64,000 nt of DNA. It comes from Pseudomonas sp. AOB-7 (GTDB lineage Bacteria > Pseudomonadota > Gammaproteobacteria > Pseudomonadales > Pseudomonadaceae). The notes below the pieces were generated by a model. It had not been told where the DNA came from. It saw nothing but the letters and a program-made list of their open reading frames with translations, and did not search any database. The stretch's first letter is position 1. Each line of letters opens with the position of its first letter. Shown piece after piece: positions 44,544 through 53,543 of this stretch. Both the position numbers and the translations under genes were made by a program. The stretch covers positions 1 to 64,000 of the forward strand of contig NZ_RFFK01000016.1 in assembly GCF_003696305.1 (NCBI RefSeq). The letters run 5' to 3'.

Positions 44544-45545
44544 ATGAGCCGACTGGCCTCGATCAAGCTGTCCACCCTCGACCTGGCACCGATCCGCGAC
44601 GACGGCGACGCCGCCCAGGCCCTGCACAACTCGCTGGCGCTGGCGCGGCACGTGGAAAGCCTCGGCTTCCAGCGTTTCTGGGTCGCCGAACACCACAACA
44701 TGGACGGCATCGCCAGCTCCGCCACCGCCGTGCTGCTCGGCTACCTGGCCGCCGGCACCTCGCGCATCCGCCTCGGCGCCGGCGGGGTGATGCTGCCCAA
44801 CCACGCGCCGCTGGTGATCGCCGAGCAGTTCGGCACCCTCGCCACGCTCTATCCCGGGCGCATCGACCTGGGCCTGGGCCGCGCGCCCGGCGCCGACCAG
44901 CACACTGCCCACGCCCTGCGCCGCAGCCGCGACGGCAGCGCCGAGGATTTCCCCGGCGACGTCGAGGAGCTGCAGGCCTACCTCGGCCCGCGCACCCCGG
45001 CTCAACGGGTGATTGCCATGCCCGGCGCCGGCACCCAGGTGCCGATCTGGCTGCTCGGCTCCAGTCTGTTCAGCGCGCAGCTGGCGGGAATGAAGGGGCT
45101 GCCCTATGCCTTCGCCTCGCACTTCGCGCCGCGCTACCTGCACGAGGCGCTGCGCATCTACCGCAACCACTTCAGACCTTCCGAGGTGCTGGACAAACCC
45201 TATGTGATGCTCGGCGTGCCGCTGCTGGCGGCCGACAGCGACGAGCAGGCGCAGTACCTGGCCACCTCGGCGTTCCAGCGCATCCTCGCCCTGCTGCGCG
45301 GGCAGAGCCTGGTGCAACGGCCGCCGGTGGCGAGCATGGAAGGGCTGTGGCTGCCGCACGAGCGCCAGGGGGTCAGCGAGTTCTTCGGCCTGGCCGCCAT
45401 CGGCGGACCGCAGACCGTGCGCAGCCGCCTGGAGCAGCTGCTGGAGCAGACCGAGGCGGACGAGCTGATCTTCACCTGCGATATGTACGACTTCGCCGAC
45501 CGCCTGCACGCCTTCGACATCCTCGCCGAACTGCAGCGCGGCTGA
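44544..45545 (+). CDS. LLM-class flavin-dependent oxidoreductase (YhbW-like)
   Basis: This 333-residue luciferase-like monooxygenase fold protein of the MsnO8/YhbW group has LGFQRFWVAEHHNMDGIASS, RIRLGAGGVMLPNHAPLVIAEQ-type sequence and GRIDLGLGRAPGAD. It would use reduced FMN and oxygen; the substrate is unknown. GAGGAG lies just before the ATG. It appears monocistronic; a hairpin GGACAA/TTGTCC (45556-45575) follows the stop. Confidence 0.9.
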   Translation: MSRLASIKLSTLDLAPIRDDGDAAQALHNSLALARHVESLGFQRFWVAEHHNMDGIASSATAVLLGYLAAGTSRIRLGAGGVMLPNHAPLVIAEQFGTLATLYPGRIDLGLGRAPGADQHTAHALRRSRDGSAEDFPGDVEELQAYLGPRTPAQRVIAMPGAGTQVPIWLLGSSLFSAQLAGMKGLPYAFASHFAPRYLHEALRIYRNHFRPSEVLDKPYVMLGVPLLAADSDEQAQYLATSAFQRILALLRGQSLVQRPPVASMEGLWLPHERQGVSEFFGLAAIGGPQTVRSRLEQLLEQTEADELIFTCDMYDFADRLHAFDILAELQRG

Positions 45546-45615
45546 ACCAGCCGGCGGACAAGCTGCGGGTTGTCCAACCTGCTGCTCGGACGAGGTGGGG
45601 ACGCTGCCGCCTCAG

Positions 45616-46035
45616 CTAGATCGCGGTGCCGCAGCGCATCACCTTGCCACGCGCCAGCACGTTGCGCTGCTCGTCGTAGAGCCAGGCCTGGGCGGTCATC
45701 GCCATCGAGCGGGCCTCCACCCGGTAGCGCTGGCCGGCGGCGAACTCGTCGTAGCGCAGGCGCAGTTCGCAGGTCAGCAGCAAGGGTTCGCTGTTGAAGC
45801 CCATGCCGCCGCCGCGGCTGGCCTCGAACTGCAGGCGCACCAGCAGTTCGTGGGCACCGGGGCCGACCTGGAAGTAGCGACCGTCCGGCCAGCGCTTGCG
45901 GTCCAGGCGGTCGGCCATCAGCAGGTCGCCGGCCGGCGCGTAGAGATCGACCCAGGCCTGTTGCGGGTCGGGTTTCGGCAGGGGTGAAGCGCAGGCACCG
46001 AGCAGCAGCGCGGCGGCGATAAGCAGGGCACGCAT
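45616..46035 (-). CDS. Hypothetical lipoprotein
   Basis: This 139-residue protein has a clear lipobox LLLGAC (cysteine at 15) after MRALLIAAA, so it is predicted to be lipid-anchored in the envelope. The mature part is beta-rich (HELLVRLQFEASRGGGMGF, LLLTCELRLRYDEF, YRVEARSMAMTAQAWLYDE). I do not recognise a named family. It is divergent from the aminopeptidase gene with an 85-nt gap. Confidence 0.8.
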   Translation of the reverse strand: MRALLIAAALLLGACASPLPKPDPQQAWVDLYAPAGDLLMADRLDRKRWPDGRYFQVGPGAHELLVRLQFEASRGGGMGFNSEPLLLTCELRLRYDEFAAGQRYRVEARSMAMTAQAWLYDEQRNVLARGKVMRCGTAI

Positions 46036-46120
46036 GGCGACCTCCAGTCTGTGGCGCGAAACCCTAGCCTACGCCCATTCGGCGCTGGAGGCAGCTGCGC
46101 CGATGGGGTAGCGTGGCGCC

Positions 46121-47185
46121 ATGCCCATCGCCCGCCTCCACCTGCTGCGTCGCCTTAGCGCTCCCCTGCTCGCTCTGCTGCTGGGCGGTTGCTCGACCCT
46201 GGACTACTACGCCCACCTCGGCCAGGGCCAGTGGCAGCTGCTGCAGGCACGCCAGCCGGTCGCGCGCCTGCTCGCCGATCCCGCCACCGAGCCGCAGCTG
46301 GTGCGGCGCCTGACCCTGGCGCAGCAGGCGCGCGACTTCGCCAGCAGCCAGCTGGACCTGCCGGACAACCGCAGCTACCGCCTGTACGCCGACCTCGGCC
46401 GGCCCTTCGTGGTATGGAACCTCTTCGCCACGCCGGAGTTTTCCCTGGAGCCCGAGCTGCACTGTTTCCCCATCGCCGGCTGCGTCGCCTACCGCGGCTA
46501 TTACCAGCTGGGCCGGGCTCGCGGCGGCGCCGCGCTGCTGCGTCAGCAGGGCCTGGACACCCATATCGGCGGGGTGGAGGCCTATTCCACCCTCGGCTGG
46601 TTCGACGACCCGCTGCTCAACACCATGCTGCGCTGGAACGACCAGCGCCTGGTGGCGGTGATCTTCCACGAGCTGGCGCACCAGCAGTACTACCTGGCCG
46701 GCGACACCGCGTTCAACGAGTCTTTCGCCACCTTCGTCGAGCGCGAAGGCCTGCGCCAGTGGCACGCCAGCCGCGGCGAAGCGCAGGCGGACGACGGCGA
46801 GCGCCAGCGCCAGCGCCAGCAGTTCGTCGACCTGGTGCTGGCCAGCCGCGAGCGCCTGCAGCGGCTGTACGCCAGCGAACTGGACGCGGCGGCGATGCGC
46901 GCCGCCAAGCAGGCCGAGTTCGAGCGCCTGCGCCGCGACTACCGCGCCCTGCGCCAGCGCGAATGGGGCGGCAACGGCCGCTTCGATGCCTGGATCGAAA
47001 GCCCGCTGAACAACGCCAAGTTGCTGCCGTTCGGCCTCTACGACCAGTGGGTGCCGGCCTTCGCCGCGCTGTTCGCCCAGCACGCAGGCGACTGGGCGGC
47101 CTTCTACCGAGCGGTGGCCGCCCTTGGTCGGCTGCCGCAGGCAGAGCGTCGCGCGGCATTGGACAGGCTGCAGGCCGGCGGCTAG
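46121..47185 (+). CDS. Predicted lipoprotein zinc aminopeptidase
   Basis: This 354-residue protein has a lipobox LLLGGC (cysteine at 24) and a zinc metallopeptidase motif VIFHELAHQQYY, followed by FNESFATFVEREG, in which a Glu is the likely third ligand. This is the DUF2265/predicted aminopeptidase family (COG4324). The mature enzyme would act in the periplasm attached to a membrane. An Arg/Gln-rich helical stretch (about 225-290) follows the active site. The substrate is unknown. Confidence 0.88.
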   Translation: MPIARLHLLRRLSAPLLALLLGGCSTLDYYAHLGQGQWQLLQARQPVARLLADPATEPQLVRRLTLAQQARDFASSQLDLPDNRSYRLYADLGRPFVVWNLFATPEFSLEPELHCFPIAGCVAYRGYYQLGRARGGAALLRQQGLDTHIGGVEAYSTLGWFDDPLLNTMLRWNDQRLVAVIFHELAHQQYYLAGDTAFNESFATFVEREGLRQWHASRGEAQADDGERQRQRQQFVDLVLASRERLQRLYASELDAAAMRAAKQAEFERLRRDYRALRQREWGGNGRFDAWIESPLNNAKLLPFGLYDQWVPAFAALFAQHAGDWAAFYRAVAALGRLPQAERRAALDRLQAGG

Positions 47186-47246
47186 AACTGGCCAACCCAT
47201 CTGCCTGTCGAAAGTGACAGGACTCGCTCGACACCGGAGGTAAGCG

Positions 47247-47477
47247 ATGCAACGCCTGATACCCACCCTGGCCCTGATGCTGCTCGCCGCCGGCGCGCAG
47301 GCCGCGCCCAAGCCCTGTGAAGAACTCAAGGAAGAAATCGAAGTGAAGATCCAGGCCGCCGGCGTGCCCAGCTACACCCTGGAAATCGTCGCCAACGACG
47401 AGGTCACGGACCAGAACATGGTGGTCGGCAGCTGCGACGGCGGCAGCAAGAAGATCATCTACCAGAAGAACGGCTGA
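47247..47477 (+). CDS. DUF1161 small secreted protein
   Basis: This 76-residue protein has a signal peptide (MQRLIPTLALMLLAAGAQA) and the DUF1161 pattern: CEELKEEIEVKIQAAGVPSY early, and VVGSCDGGSKKIIYQ at the end. The two mature cysteines may form a disulfide. It is presumably periplasmic with no known function. GGAGG precedes the ATG. Confidence 0.9.
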   Translation: MQRLIPTLALMLLAAGAQAAPKPCEELKEEIEVKIQAAGVPSYTLEIVANDEVTDQNMVVGSCDGGSKKIIYQKNG

Positions 47478-47513
47478 TACCTCCCCTCAGCTGGCCACCG
47501 CAGCTCTTGCAGG

Positions 47514-47529
47514 CGCGAGCCGGCTCGCG
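47514..47529. repeat. REP-type palindrome
   Basis: CGCGAGCCGGCTCGCG is a perfect 16-bp palindrome of the kind found at the core of Pseudomonas REP elements. It lies in the gap between the convergent DUF1161 and HAD genes, the usual location for such repeats. Confidence 0.65.
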
Positions 47530-47579
47530 AAGCTCTCGCCTGGGCAGCATTCGCGAACAGCGCCCGCTGCTACAGCCCC

Positions 47580-48227
47580 TCAGCAGATGAATGCCCGGTG
47601 CAGCTCCTCCAGCGTCGCGAAGTGATAGGTCGGCGCCTCGCCGAGCAGCTCCTCGCGACTGCCGAAGCCGTAGCCCACCGCCGCCGCATCCAGACCGTTG
47701 CGCCGCGCGCCGATCAGGTCGTGCTTGCGGTCGCCGATCATCAGCGCCGTCTGCGGCGCCAGCCCCTCGCATTCCAGCAGATGCGCCAGCAGCGCCACCT
47801 TGTCGGTGCGCGTGCCGTCCAGCTCGCTGCCGTAGATGCGCTTGAAGTGCCCGGCGAAACCGAAGTGGCGGGCGATCTCCTCGGCGAACACCGTCGGCTT
47901 GCTGGTGGCGATATACAGGTTGCGGCCCTGCCCCGCCAGCTCGCCGAGCAGCGCCGGCACGCCGTCGAACAGGCGGTTCTCGTACAGCCCGGTGACCTTG
48001 AAACGCTCGCGGTAGTGATTGACCGCCTGCCAGGCCGTGGCCTCGTCCAGCGCGTAGCTGGCCATGAAGCACTGCAGCAGCGGCGGGCCGATGAAGTGTT
48101 CCAGCGCCGCCAGGTCCGGCTCGTCGATGCCCAGCTTGGCCAGGGCATACTGCACCGAACGGGTGATGCCCTCGCGCGGGTCGGTGAGGGTGCCGTCGAG
48201 GTCGAAGAGGATGGTCTGGTAATGCAT
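47580..48227 (-). CDS. HAD-family phosphatase (phosphoglycolate phosphatase-like)
   Basis: This 215-residue HAD-IA hydrolase has motif I LFDLDGTLTDP (nucleophile D9), motif II ATSKP, motif III lysine around TRTDKV and motif IV MIGDRKHDLIGA. The family includes phosphoglycolate and pyrophosphate phosphatases; the substrate here is not certain. It starts one base inside the gamma-carbonic anhydrase stop, so the two are cotranscribed, an order I recall in other pseudomonads beside prlC. Confidence 0.9.
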   Translation of the reverse strand: MHYQTILFDLDGTLTDPREGITRSVQYALAKLGIDEPDLAALEHFIGPPLLQCFMASYALDEATAWQAVNHYRERFKVTGLYENRLFDGVPALLGELAGQGRNLYIATSKPTVFAEEIARHFGFAGHFKRIYGSELDGTRTDKVALLAHLLECEGLAPQTALMIGDRKHDLIGARRNGLDAAAVGYGFGSREELLGEAPTYHFATLEELHRAFIC

Positions 48228-48769
48228 CAGCCGTCATACCCCTCGACCAGATGCAGGTCCTTCAGACGCACGTAGTTGGCCGCGCTGTAGGCGAAGTAGC
48301 TGCGTTCCTGCTCGGTCAGCGCCCGGGCCTGTTTTACCGGGCTGCCGACGTAGAGGTAGCCGCTCGCCAGGCGCTTGCCCGGCGGCACCAGGCTGCCGGC
48401 GCCGATCACCACCTCGTCCTCGACCACCGCGCCGTCCATGACGATGCTGCCCATGCCGACCAGGATGCGGTTGCCCAGGGTGCAGCCGTGCAGGGTGACG
48501 TTATGCCCGACCGTCACCTCGTCGCCGATGATCAGCGGATAGCCGGCCGGGTTGAACGGCCCGGCGTGGGTGATGTGCAGCACGCTGCCGTCCTGCACGC
48601 TGGTGCGCGCACCGATGCGGATGCTGTGCATGTCGCCGCGCACCACCACCATCGGCCACACCGAGCTGTCGCTGCCGATTTCCACATCGCCCAGCACCAC
48701 GGCGCTGGCGTCGACGAACACCCGCTCGCCGAGCTGCGGGGTGAACTGTTGGTAGCTGCGAATCGCCAC
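48227..48769 (-). CDS. Gamma-carbonic-anhydrase-family hexapeptide protein (YrdA-like)
   Basis: This 180-residue left-handed beta-helix protein has three-histidine zinc sites suggested by RGDMHSIRIG (H48), LHITHAG (H65/H68) and GHNVTLHGC (H89, H94). The family (YrdA, PaaY) has variable or no carbonic anhydrase activity. It is divergent from prlC and upstream of the HAD gene. Confidence 0.9.
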   Translation of the reverse strand: MAIRSYQQFTPQLGERVFVDASAVVLGDVEIGSDSSVWPMVVVRGDMHSIRIGARTSVQDGSVLHITHAGPFNPAGYPLIIGDEVTVGHNVTLHGCTLGNRILVGMGSIVMDGAVVEDEVVIGAGSLVPPGKRLASGYLYVGSPVKQARALTEQERSYFAYSAANYVRLKDLHLVEGYDG

Positions 48770-48904
48770 GATAGAAATCTCCTGGGCTGCGGGAAAGCTT
48801 GATTGTAATTAAGATGGCCCCCATGTCGGTTGTTATCGACCCTGGATTGTTTATCGCGTCCCGGGGTCGCAACCTTGGAATCCATTCGCCACAGGTGCCT
48901 CGTC

Positions 48905-50950
48905 GTGACCGCGAACAACCCCCTGCTGCAAGACTTCGACCTGCCGCCCTACTCGCAGATCAAACCCGAGCACGTCGAGCCGGCCATCGACCAGATCCTG
49001 GCCGACAGCCGCGCGGCCATCGCCGAACTGCTCCAGCAGCAGGCCGAGCCGAGCTGGGACGGCCTGGTGCTGGCGCTGGACGAGCTGGGCGCGCGCCTGG
49101 GCCGCGCCTGGGGCCCGGTCAGCCACCTCAACGCGGTGTGCAACAGCCCGGAGCTGCGCGCCGCCTACGAGGCCTGCCTGCCCAAGCTGTCCGAGTACTG
49201 GACCGAGCTGGGCCAGAACAAGCCGCTGTTCCAGGCCTACGACGCGCTGGCGGGCAGCCCCGAGGCCGCCGGCTTCGACGTGGCGCAGAAGACCATCCTC
49301 GAGCATGCGCTGCGCGATTTCCGTCTGTCCGGCATCGACCTGCCGGCCGAGCAGCAGAAGCGCTACGGCGAAATCCAGATGCGCCTGTCCGAGCTGACCA
49401 GCAAATTCTCCAACCAGCTGCTCGACGCCACCCAGGCCTGGACCAAGCACGTCACCGACGAGGCGGTGCTTGCCGGCCTCACCGATTCGGCCAAGGCGCA
49501 GATGCAGCAGGCCGCCGCGGCCAAGGGCCTGGACGGCTGGCTGATCACCCTGGAGTTCCCCAGCTACTTCGCGGTGATCACCTACGCCGACGACCGCGCC
49601 CTGCGTGAGGAAATCTACGCCGCCTACTGCACCCGCGCCTCCGACCAGGGGCCGAACGCCGGCCAGCACGACAACGGCCCGCTGATGGCCGAGATCCTCG
49701 ACCTGCGCCAGGAGCTGGCGCGCCTGCTCGGCTTCGCCCACTACAGCGAGCTGAGCCTGGCCAGCAAGATGGCCGAATCCACCGAGCAGGTGCTGAGCTT
49801 CCTGCGCGACCTGGCCGTGCGCAGCAAACCCTTCGCCGCGCAGGACCTGGCCGAGCTCAAGGCCTTCGCCGCCGAGCAGGGCCTGAATGACCTGCAAAGC
49901 TGGGACGTCGGCTACTACAGCGAGAAACTGCGCCAGCAGCGCTACAGCATCTCCCAGGAACAGGTGCGCGCCTGGTTCCCGGTGGACAAGGTGCTCACCG
50001 GCCTGTTCGCCATCGTGCAGAAGCTCTACGGCATCGAGATTCGCGAGCTGAAAGACTTCGACAGCTGGCACCCGGACGTGCGCCTGTTCGAAATCCAGGA
50101 GAACGGCCAACACGTCGGCCGCTTCTTCTTCGACCTCTATGCCCGCGCCAACAAGCGCGGCGGCGCCTGGATGGACGGCGCGCGCGACAAGCGCCGCGCC
50201 GCCGACGGCAGCCTGATCAGCCCGGTGGCCAACCTGGTGTGCAACTTCACCCCGCCGGTCGGCGGCAAGCCGGCGCTGCTGACCCACGACGAGGTCACCA
50301 CCCTGTTCCACGAGTTCGGCCATGGCCTGCACCACCTGCTGACCCGCGTCGAGCATGCCGGCGCCTCGGGGATCAATGGAGTCGCGTGGGATGCCGTCGA
50401 ATTACCTAGCCAGTTTATGGAGAACTGGTGCTGGGAGCCCGAGGGCCTGGCGCTGATCTCCGGTCACCATGAAACCGGCGAGGCGCTGCCGCAGGCCATG
50501 CTGGACAAGATGCTGGCGGCGAAGAACTTCCAGTCCGGCTTGATGATGGTGCGCCAGCTGGAGTTCTCCCTGTTCGACTTCGAGCTGCACGCCACCCACG
50601 GCGACGGCCGCAGCGTGCTGGAGGTGCTCGAAGCCATCCGCGACGAAGTCTCGGTGTTGCGTCCGCCGGCCTACAACCGCTTCGCCAACGGCTTCGCGCA
50701 CATCTTCGCCGGCGGCTACGCGGCCGGTTACTACAGCTACAAGTGGGCCGAGGTGCTCAGCGCCGATGCCTTCTCCAAGTTCGAGGAAGAAGGGGTGTTC
50801 AACGCCGACACCGGCCGCGCCTTCCGCGAGGCGATCCTCGCCCGTGGCGGCTCGCAGGAGCCGATGGTGCTGTTCGTCGACTTCCGCGGCCGCGAGCCCA
50901 AGATCGACGCCCTGCTGCGCCACCTCGGCCTCAGCCAGGAGGCCGCGTGA
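48905..50950 (+). CDS. prlC: Oligopeptidase A
   Basis: This 681-residue cytoplasmic M3 zinc metallopeptidase degrades signal peptides and other oligopeptides. The active site is FHEFGHGLHHLL (HEFGH at 469-473). I chose the GTG at 48905 (VTANNPLLQDFDLPPYSQIKPE), which matches the usual start of PrlC and has AGG about 9 nt upstream; the frame is open earlier. Its stop overlaps the yheV start by 4 nt. Confidence 0.95.
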   Translation: MTANNPLLQDFDLPPYSQIKPEHVEPAIDQILADSRAAIAELLQQQAEPSWDGLVLALDELGARLGRAWGPVSHLNAVCNSPELRAAYEACLPKLSEYWTELGQNKPLFQAYDALAGSPEAAGFDVAQKTILEHALRDFRLSGIDLPAEQQKRYGEIQMRLSELTSKFSNQLLDATQAWTKHVTDEAVLAGLTDSAKAQMQQAAAAKGLDGWLITLEFPSYFAVITYADDRALREEIYAAYCTRASDQGPNAGQHDNGPLMAEILDLRQELARLLGFAHYSELSLASKMAESTEQVLSFLRDLAVRSKPFAAQDLAELKAFAAEQGLNDLQSWDVGYYSEKLRQQRYSISQEQVRAWFPVDKVLTGLFAIVQKLYGIEIRELKDFDSWHPDVRLFEIQENGQHVGRFFFDLYARANKRGGAWMDGARDKRRAADGSLISPVANLVCNFTPPVGGKPALLTHDEVTTLFHEFGHGLHHLLTRVEHAGASGINGVAWDAVELPSQFMENWCWEPEGLALISGHHETGEALPQAMLDKMLAAKNFQSGLMMVRQLEFSLFDFELHATHGDGRSVLEVLEAIRDEVSVLRPPAYNRFANGFAHIFAGGYAAGYYSYKWAEVLSADAFSKFEEEGVFNADTGRAFREAILARGGSQEPMVLFVDFRGREPKIDALLRHLGLSQEAA

Positions 50951-51216
50951 AGAAGCGTTTTATCGCCGGCGCCGTGTGCCCGGCCTGCAGCGAGCAGGAC
51001 AAGATCCAGATGTGGGACGAGGACGGCGTGCCGCACCGCGAGTGCGTGGCCTGCGGCTACGCCGACACCCTCGACGCCCGCGGCAACTCGGTGCCCAAGG
51101 AGATCCCCACCCGGGTCAACGTCAGCGGCCTGAAGCCCAAGGCCGCCGACCCCAAGGTGCAGGCGGTGCAGTTCTTCCCCAATCCCAAGCTGAAAAAGCC
51201 GAGCGAGCCGACTTAG
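50947..51216 (+). CDS. yheV: YheV-family putative zinc ribbon protein
   Basis: This 89-residue protein has two CxxC pairs, VCPACSEQDK and CVACGYAD, forming a zinc ribbon, and a basic C-terminus (KLKKPSEPT). It starts with GTG inside the prlC stop codon (GTGA). The prlC-yheV pair is conserved in gammaproteobacteria; function is unknown. Confidence 0.92.
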   Translation: MKKRFIAGAVCPACSEQDKIQMWDEDGVPHRECVACGYADTLDARGNSVPKEIPTRVNVSGLKPKAADPKVQAVQFFPNPKLKKPSEPT

Positions 51217-51228
51217 CTCGGGAAGATC

Positions 51229-51394
51229 CGTAGGCTGGGTTAGCGGCACAGAACGCTGATCTTGCAAGCGCCGATAAAGGCAGCGCGCCGCGTAACCCAC
51301 CAGGCGATAGGCCGTGTTGCACCGATGGTGGGTTACGCCGCAGCAGGCGCAGCGGTTTTTTAACCTCCGTGACAAGCGGCTAACCCACCCTACG
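51229..51394. repeat. Nested palindromic intergenic element (MITE/BIME-like)
   Basis: Outer arms at 51229-51247 (CGTAGGCTGGGTTAGC...) and 51376-51394 (...GCTAACCCACCCTACG) pair with two mismatches over 19 nt. Inner arms GTAACCCACCA (51292-51302) and TGGTGGGTTAC (51326-51336) pair perfectly. The whole 166-bp unit fills the gap after yheV. It resembles small Pseudomonas repeat elements and encodes no protein. Confidence 0.6.
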
Positions 51395-51436
51395 AATCGG
51401 GGCGATTGCTGCAGGCGAGTTGCACTCACCTCGACC

Positions 51437-52228
51437 TTACTCGCGGAAAAACTCCCCCGGCGTCGCGCCGAACTGGCGGCGAAAGGCGGCGATAAAGGCC
51501 GATAGCGAGTCGTAACCACAGGCCAGCGCCACGTCCGTGACGCGCTCGCCCTGCTCCAACGGGGTCAGCGCATCGAGCAGGCGCTGACGCTGGCGCCAGG
51601 CGCGAAAGCTCAGCCCGGTCTCGCGCAGGAACAGCCGGCTCAGGGTCTTCTCCGACACCCCCAGGCGCTCGCCCCATTCGCCCAGGCCGAGCTGGCGCAG
51701 GCGCGCATCCTCCAGCCCCAGGCACACCTCGCGTAGCCGCGCGTCCTGCGGCAGCGGCAGCATCAGCGCCACCTCCGGCGCGGCGCGCAACTGATCCAGC
51801 AGCACCGCGGCCAGCCGGCCTGCCGCGCCCTGTTCGTCGTATTCCACCGGCAGCGCACTGAAGCCGCGAATCAGCTCGCGCAGCAGCGGACTGACCGCCA
51901 GCACCCGGCACGCGTCCGGCCCCCAGGGCACCGCGCTGCCGTCGATATAGAGGCTGCGCATCTCGGTGTGCGGCGAGCTGAACACCCGGTGCTCGACGCC
52001 CGCCGGCACCCACACCGCGCGTTGCGGCGGGGCGACGAAGCGGGCGCCGGCGGTCTGCACCTCGAGCACCCCGGCGATGGCGTAGGACAGCTGCACCCAG
52101 GGGTGGCTGTGGCGGAAGGTCAGCGCGCGGTTGCTCAGCGATTCGACCCGGCCATAGAGCGGCCGCGGCAGACTCGGCAGCTCGGGCAGGCTACGGTGCA
52201 GGGTGGACGAATGTCTGTTTGGCGACAC
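51437..52228 (-). CDS. AraC-family regulator with cupin domain
   Basis: This 263-residue regulator has an N-terminal cupin (HSHPWVQLSYAIAGVLEVQT, PPQRAVWVPAGVEHRV). The C-terminal AraC helix-turn-helix pair reads LGEWGERLGVSEKTLSRLF and VTDVALACGYDSLSAFIAAF, then RRQFGATPGEFF. No ATG is available near the correct length; I propose the GTG at 52228, with AAGAG upstream. It is divergent from the BASS transporter (start 52310) and probably regulates it. Confidence 0.85.
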   Translation of the reverse strand: MSPNRHSSTLHRSLPELPSLPRPLYGRVESLSNRALTFRHSHPWVQLSYAIAGVLEVQTAGARFVAPPQRAVWVPAGVEHRVFSSPHTEMRSLYIDGSAVPWGPDACRVLAVSPLLRELIRGFSALPVEYDEQGAAGRLAAVLLDQLRAAPEVALMLPLPQDARLREVCLGLEDARLRQLGLGEWGERLGVSEKTLSRLFLRETGLSFRAWRQRQRLLDALTPLEQGERVTDVALACGYDSLSAFIAAFRRQFGATPGEFFRE

Positions 52229-52309
52229 TTGCTGGCTCTTTGGCGTTAGCCGGAAATTTTCCAGCACGATAGTGTGGCTGCCTCCCGTACCGCAAGCCCG
52301 AGAGTCGCC

Positions 52310-53299
52310 ATGCTCCTGCGCCGCTTCCTGCCCGATGCCTTCACCCAGACCCTGCTCGCCGTGGTGCTGATCGCCACCGTCCTGCCCGCCAGCGGCCAGG
52401 TGGCCGTGGCCTTCGCGTGGATCACCAACCTGGCCATCGCCCTGCTGTTCTTCCTCCACGGCGCCAAGCTGTCGCGCCAGGCCATCCTCGCCGGCGCCGG
52501 CCACTGGCGCCTGCATCTATTGGTATTCGCTTGCACCTTCGTGCTGTTTCCCCTGCTCGGCCTGGCGCTCAAGCCGCTGCTGGCGCCGCTGATCGGCACC
52601 GAGCTGTACCTGGGCATGCTCTACCTCTGCGCCCTGCCGGCCACGGTGCAGTCGGCCATCGCCTTCACCTCGCTGGCGCGCGGCAATATCGCCGCGGCGA
52701 TCTGCAGCGCGGCGGCCTCCAGCCTGCTCGGCATCTTCCTCACCCCGCTGCTGGTGGCGCTGCTGATGGGCGTGGAAGGCGCCAACGGCTCGACCCTGGA
52801 CGCCATCGGCAAGATCAGCCTGCAGCTGCTGCTGCCGTTCATCCTCGGGCAGATCGCCCAACGCTGGATCGGCGCCTGGGTGACCCGCAACAAGGGCTGG
52901 CTCAAATACGTCGACCAGAGCTCGATCCTGCTAGTGGTCTACACCGCCTTCAGCGCCGCGGTGATCGGCGGCCTGTGGCAGCAGGTGCCGCTGCTCACCC
53001 TGCTGGCCCTGGTGCTGGCCTGCTGCGTGCTGCTGGCGCTGGCGCTGCTGCTCACCCACCTGCTCGGCAAGTGGCTGGGCTTCAGCCTGGAAGACCGCAT
53101 CACCATCCTCTTCTGCGGCTCGAAGAAGAGCCTGGCCACCGGCGTGCCCATGGCCCAGGTGCTGTTCGCCGGTAGCAGCATCGGCCTGCTGATCCTGCCG
53201 CTGATGCTGTTCCACCAGATCCAGCTGATGGTCTGCGCGGTGCTGGCGCAACGTTATGCCAAGCGCCCGGAGATGGCGCAGGAGGCCGCCCCAGCATAG
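52310..53299 (+). CDS. Bile acid:sodium symporter (BASS/SBF-like) family transporter
   Basis: This 329-residue protein has nine to ten membrane helices and the SBF-like (YfeH-type) pattern: LFFLHGAKLSRQA, LCALPATVQSAIAFTSLARGN with the NIAAA crossover region, and FCGSKKSLATGVPMAQVLF. Solutes in bacteria are small organic anions; none can be assigned. The ATG at 52310 follows an 81-nt divergent region shared with the AraC gene. Confidence 0.88.
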   Translation: MLLRRFLPDAFTQTLLAVVLIATVLPASGQVAVAFAWITNLAIALLFFLHGAKLSRQAILAGAGHWRLHLLVFACTFVLFPLLGLALKPLLAPLIGTELYLGMLYLCALPATVQSAIAFTSLARGNIAAAICSAAASSLLGIFLTPLLVALLMGVEGANGSTLDAIGKISLQLLLPFILGQIAQRWIGAWVTRNKGWLKYVDQSSILLVVYTAFSAAVIGGLWQQVPLLTLLALVLACCVLLALALLLTHLLGKWLGFSLEDRITILFCGSKKSLATGVPMAQVLFAGSSIGLLILPLMLFHQIQLMVCAVLAQRYAKRPEMAQEAAPA

Positions 53300-53472
53300 C
53301 CCAGATGCGATCCACGGTTCGATGGCGGCACATGCCCCGGATTGCATCCAGGCTACGAGGTAGCTTGGCGCTGAGCGCAGCGAAGCCCAACGACGGTACC
53401 TGGTGACCTGGCCTCGGCGTCGTGCCCACCCTCGCTCGTTGGGCTTCGTCGCGGGCTCCTCAACCCGACCTA
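53296..53472. repeat. REP-like inverted repeats downstream of the BASS gene
   Basis: Two inverted pairs stand in series. The first pairs TAGCCCAGATGCGATCC near 53297 with GGATTGCATCCAGGCTA (to 53355), with mismatches. The second pairs CGAAGCCCAACGA (53381-53393) perfectly with TCGTTGGGCTTCG (53436-53448). The first resembles the GTAGCCCGGATGCAATCCGG motif seen again at 62917-62937. Confidence 0.6.
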
Positions 53473-53506
53473 CAGCTGATGACCGGCACTTGCTCGGACT
53501 CAAAAT

Positions 53507-53526
53507 AACTGTATTTTTATACAGTA
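53507..53526 (+). promoter_or_regulatory. LexA (SOS) box
   Basis: AACTGTATTTTTATACAGTA is a near-consensus gammaproteobacterial LexA site (CTGT-N8-ACAG at 53509-53524). It is centred about 28 nt before the start of the radical SAM gene, where bound LexA would block transcription. Confidence 0.85.
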
Positions 53527-53543
53527 TACCGAGGAGTCCGAGC

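Noticed and set aside
51217..51436. Small ORFs after yheV
   Set aside because: They are readings through the nested palindromic repeat, with no ribosome site or conserved features.
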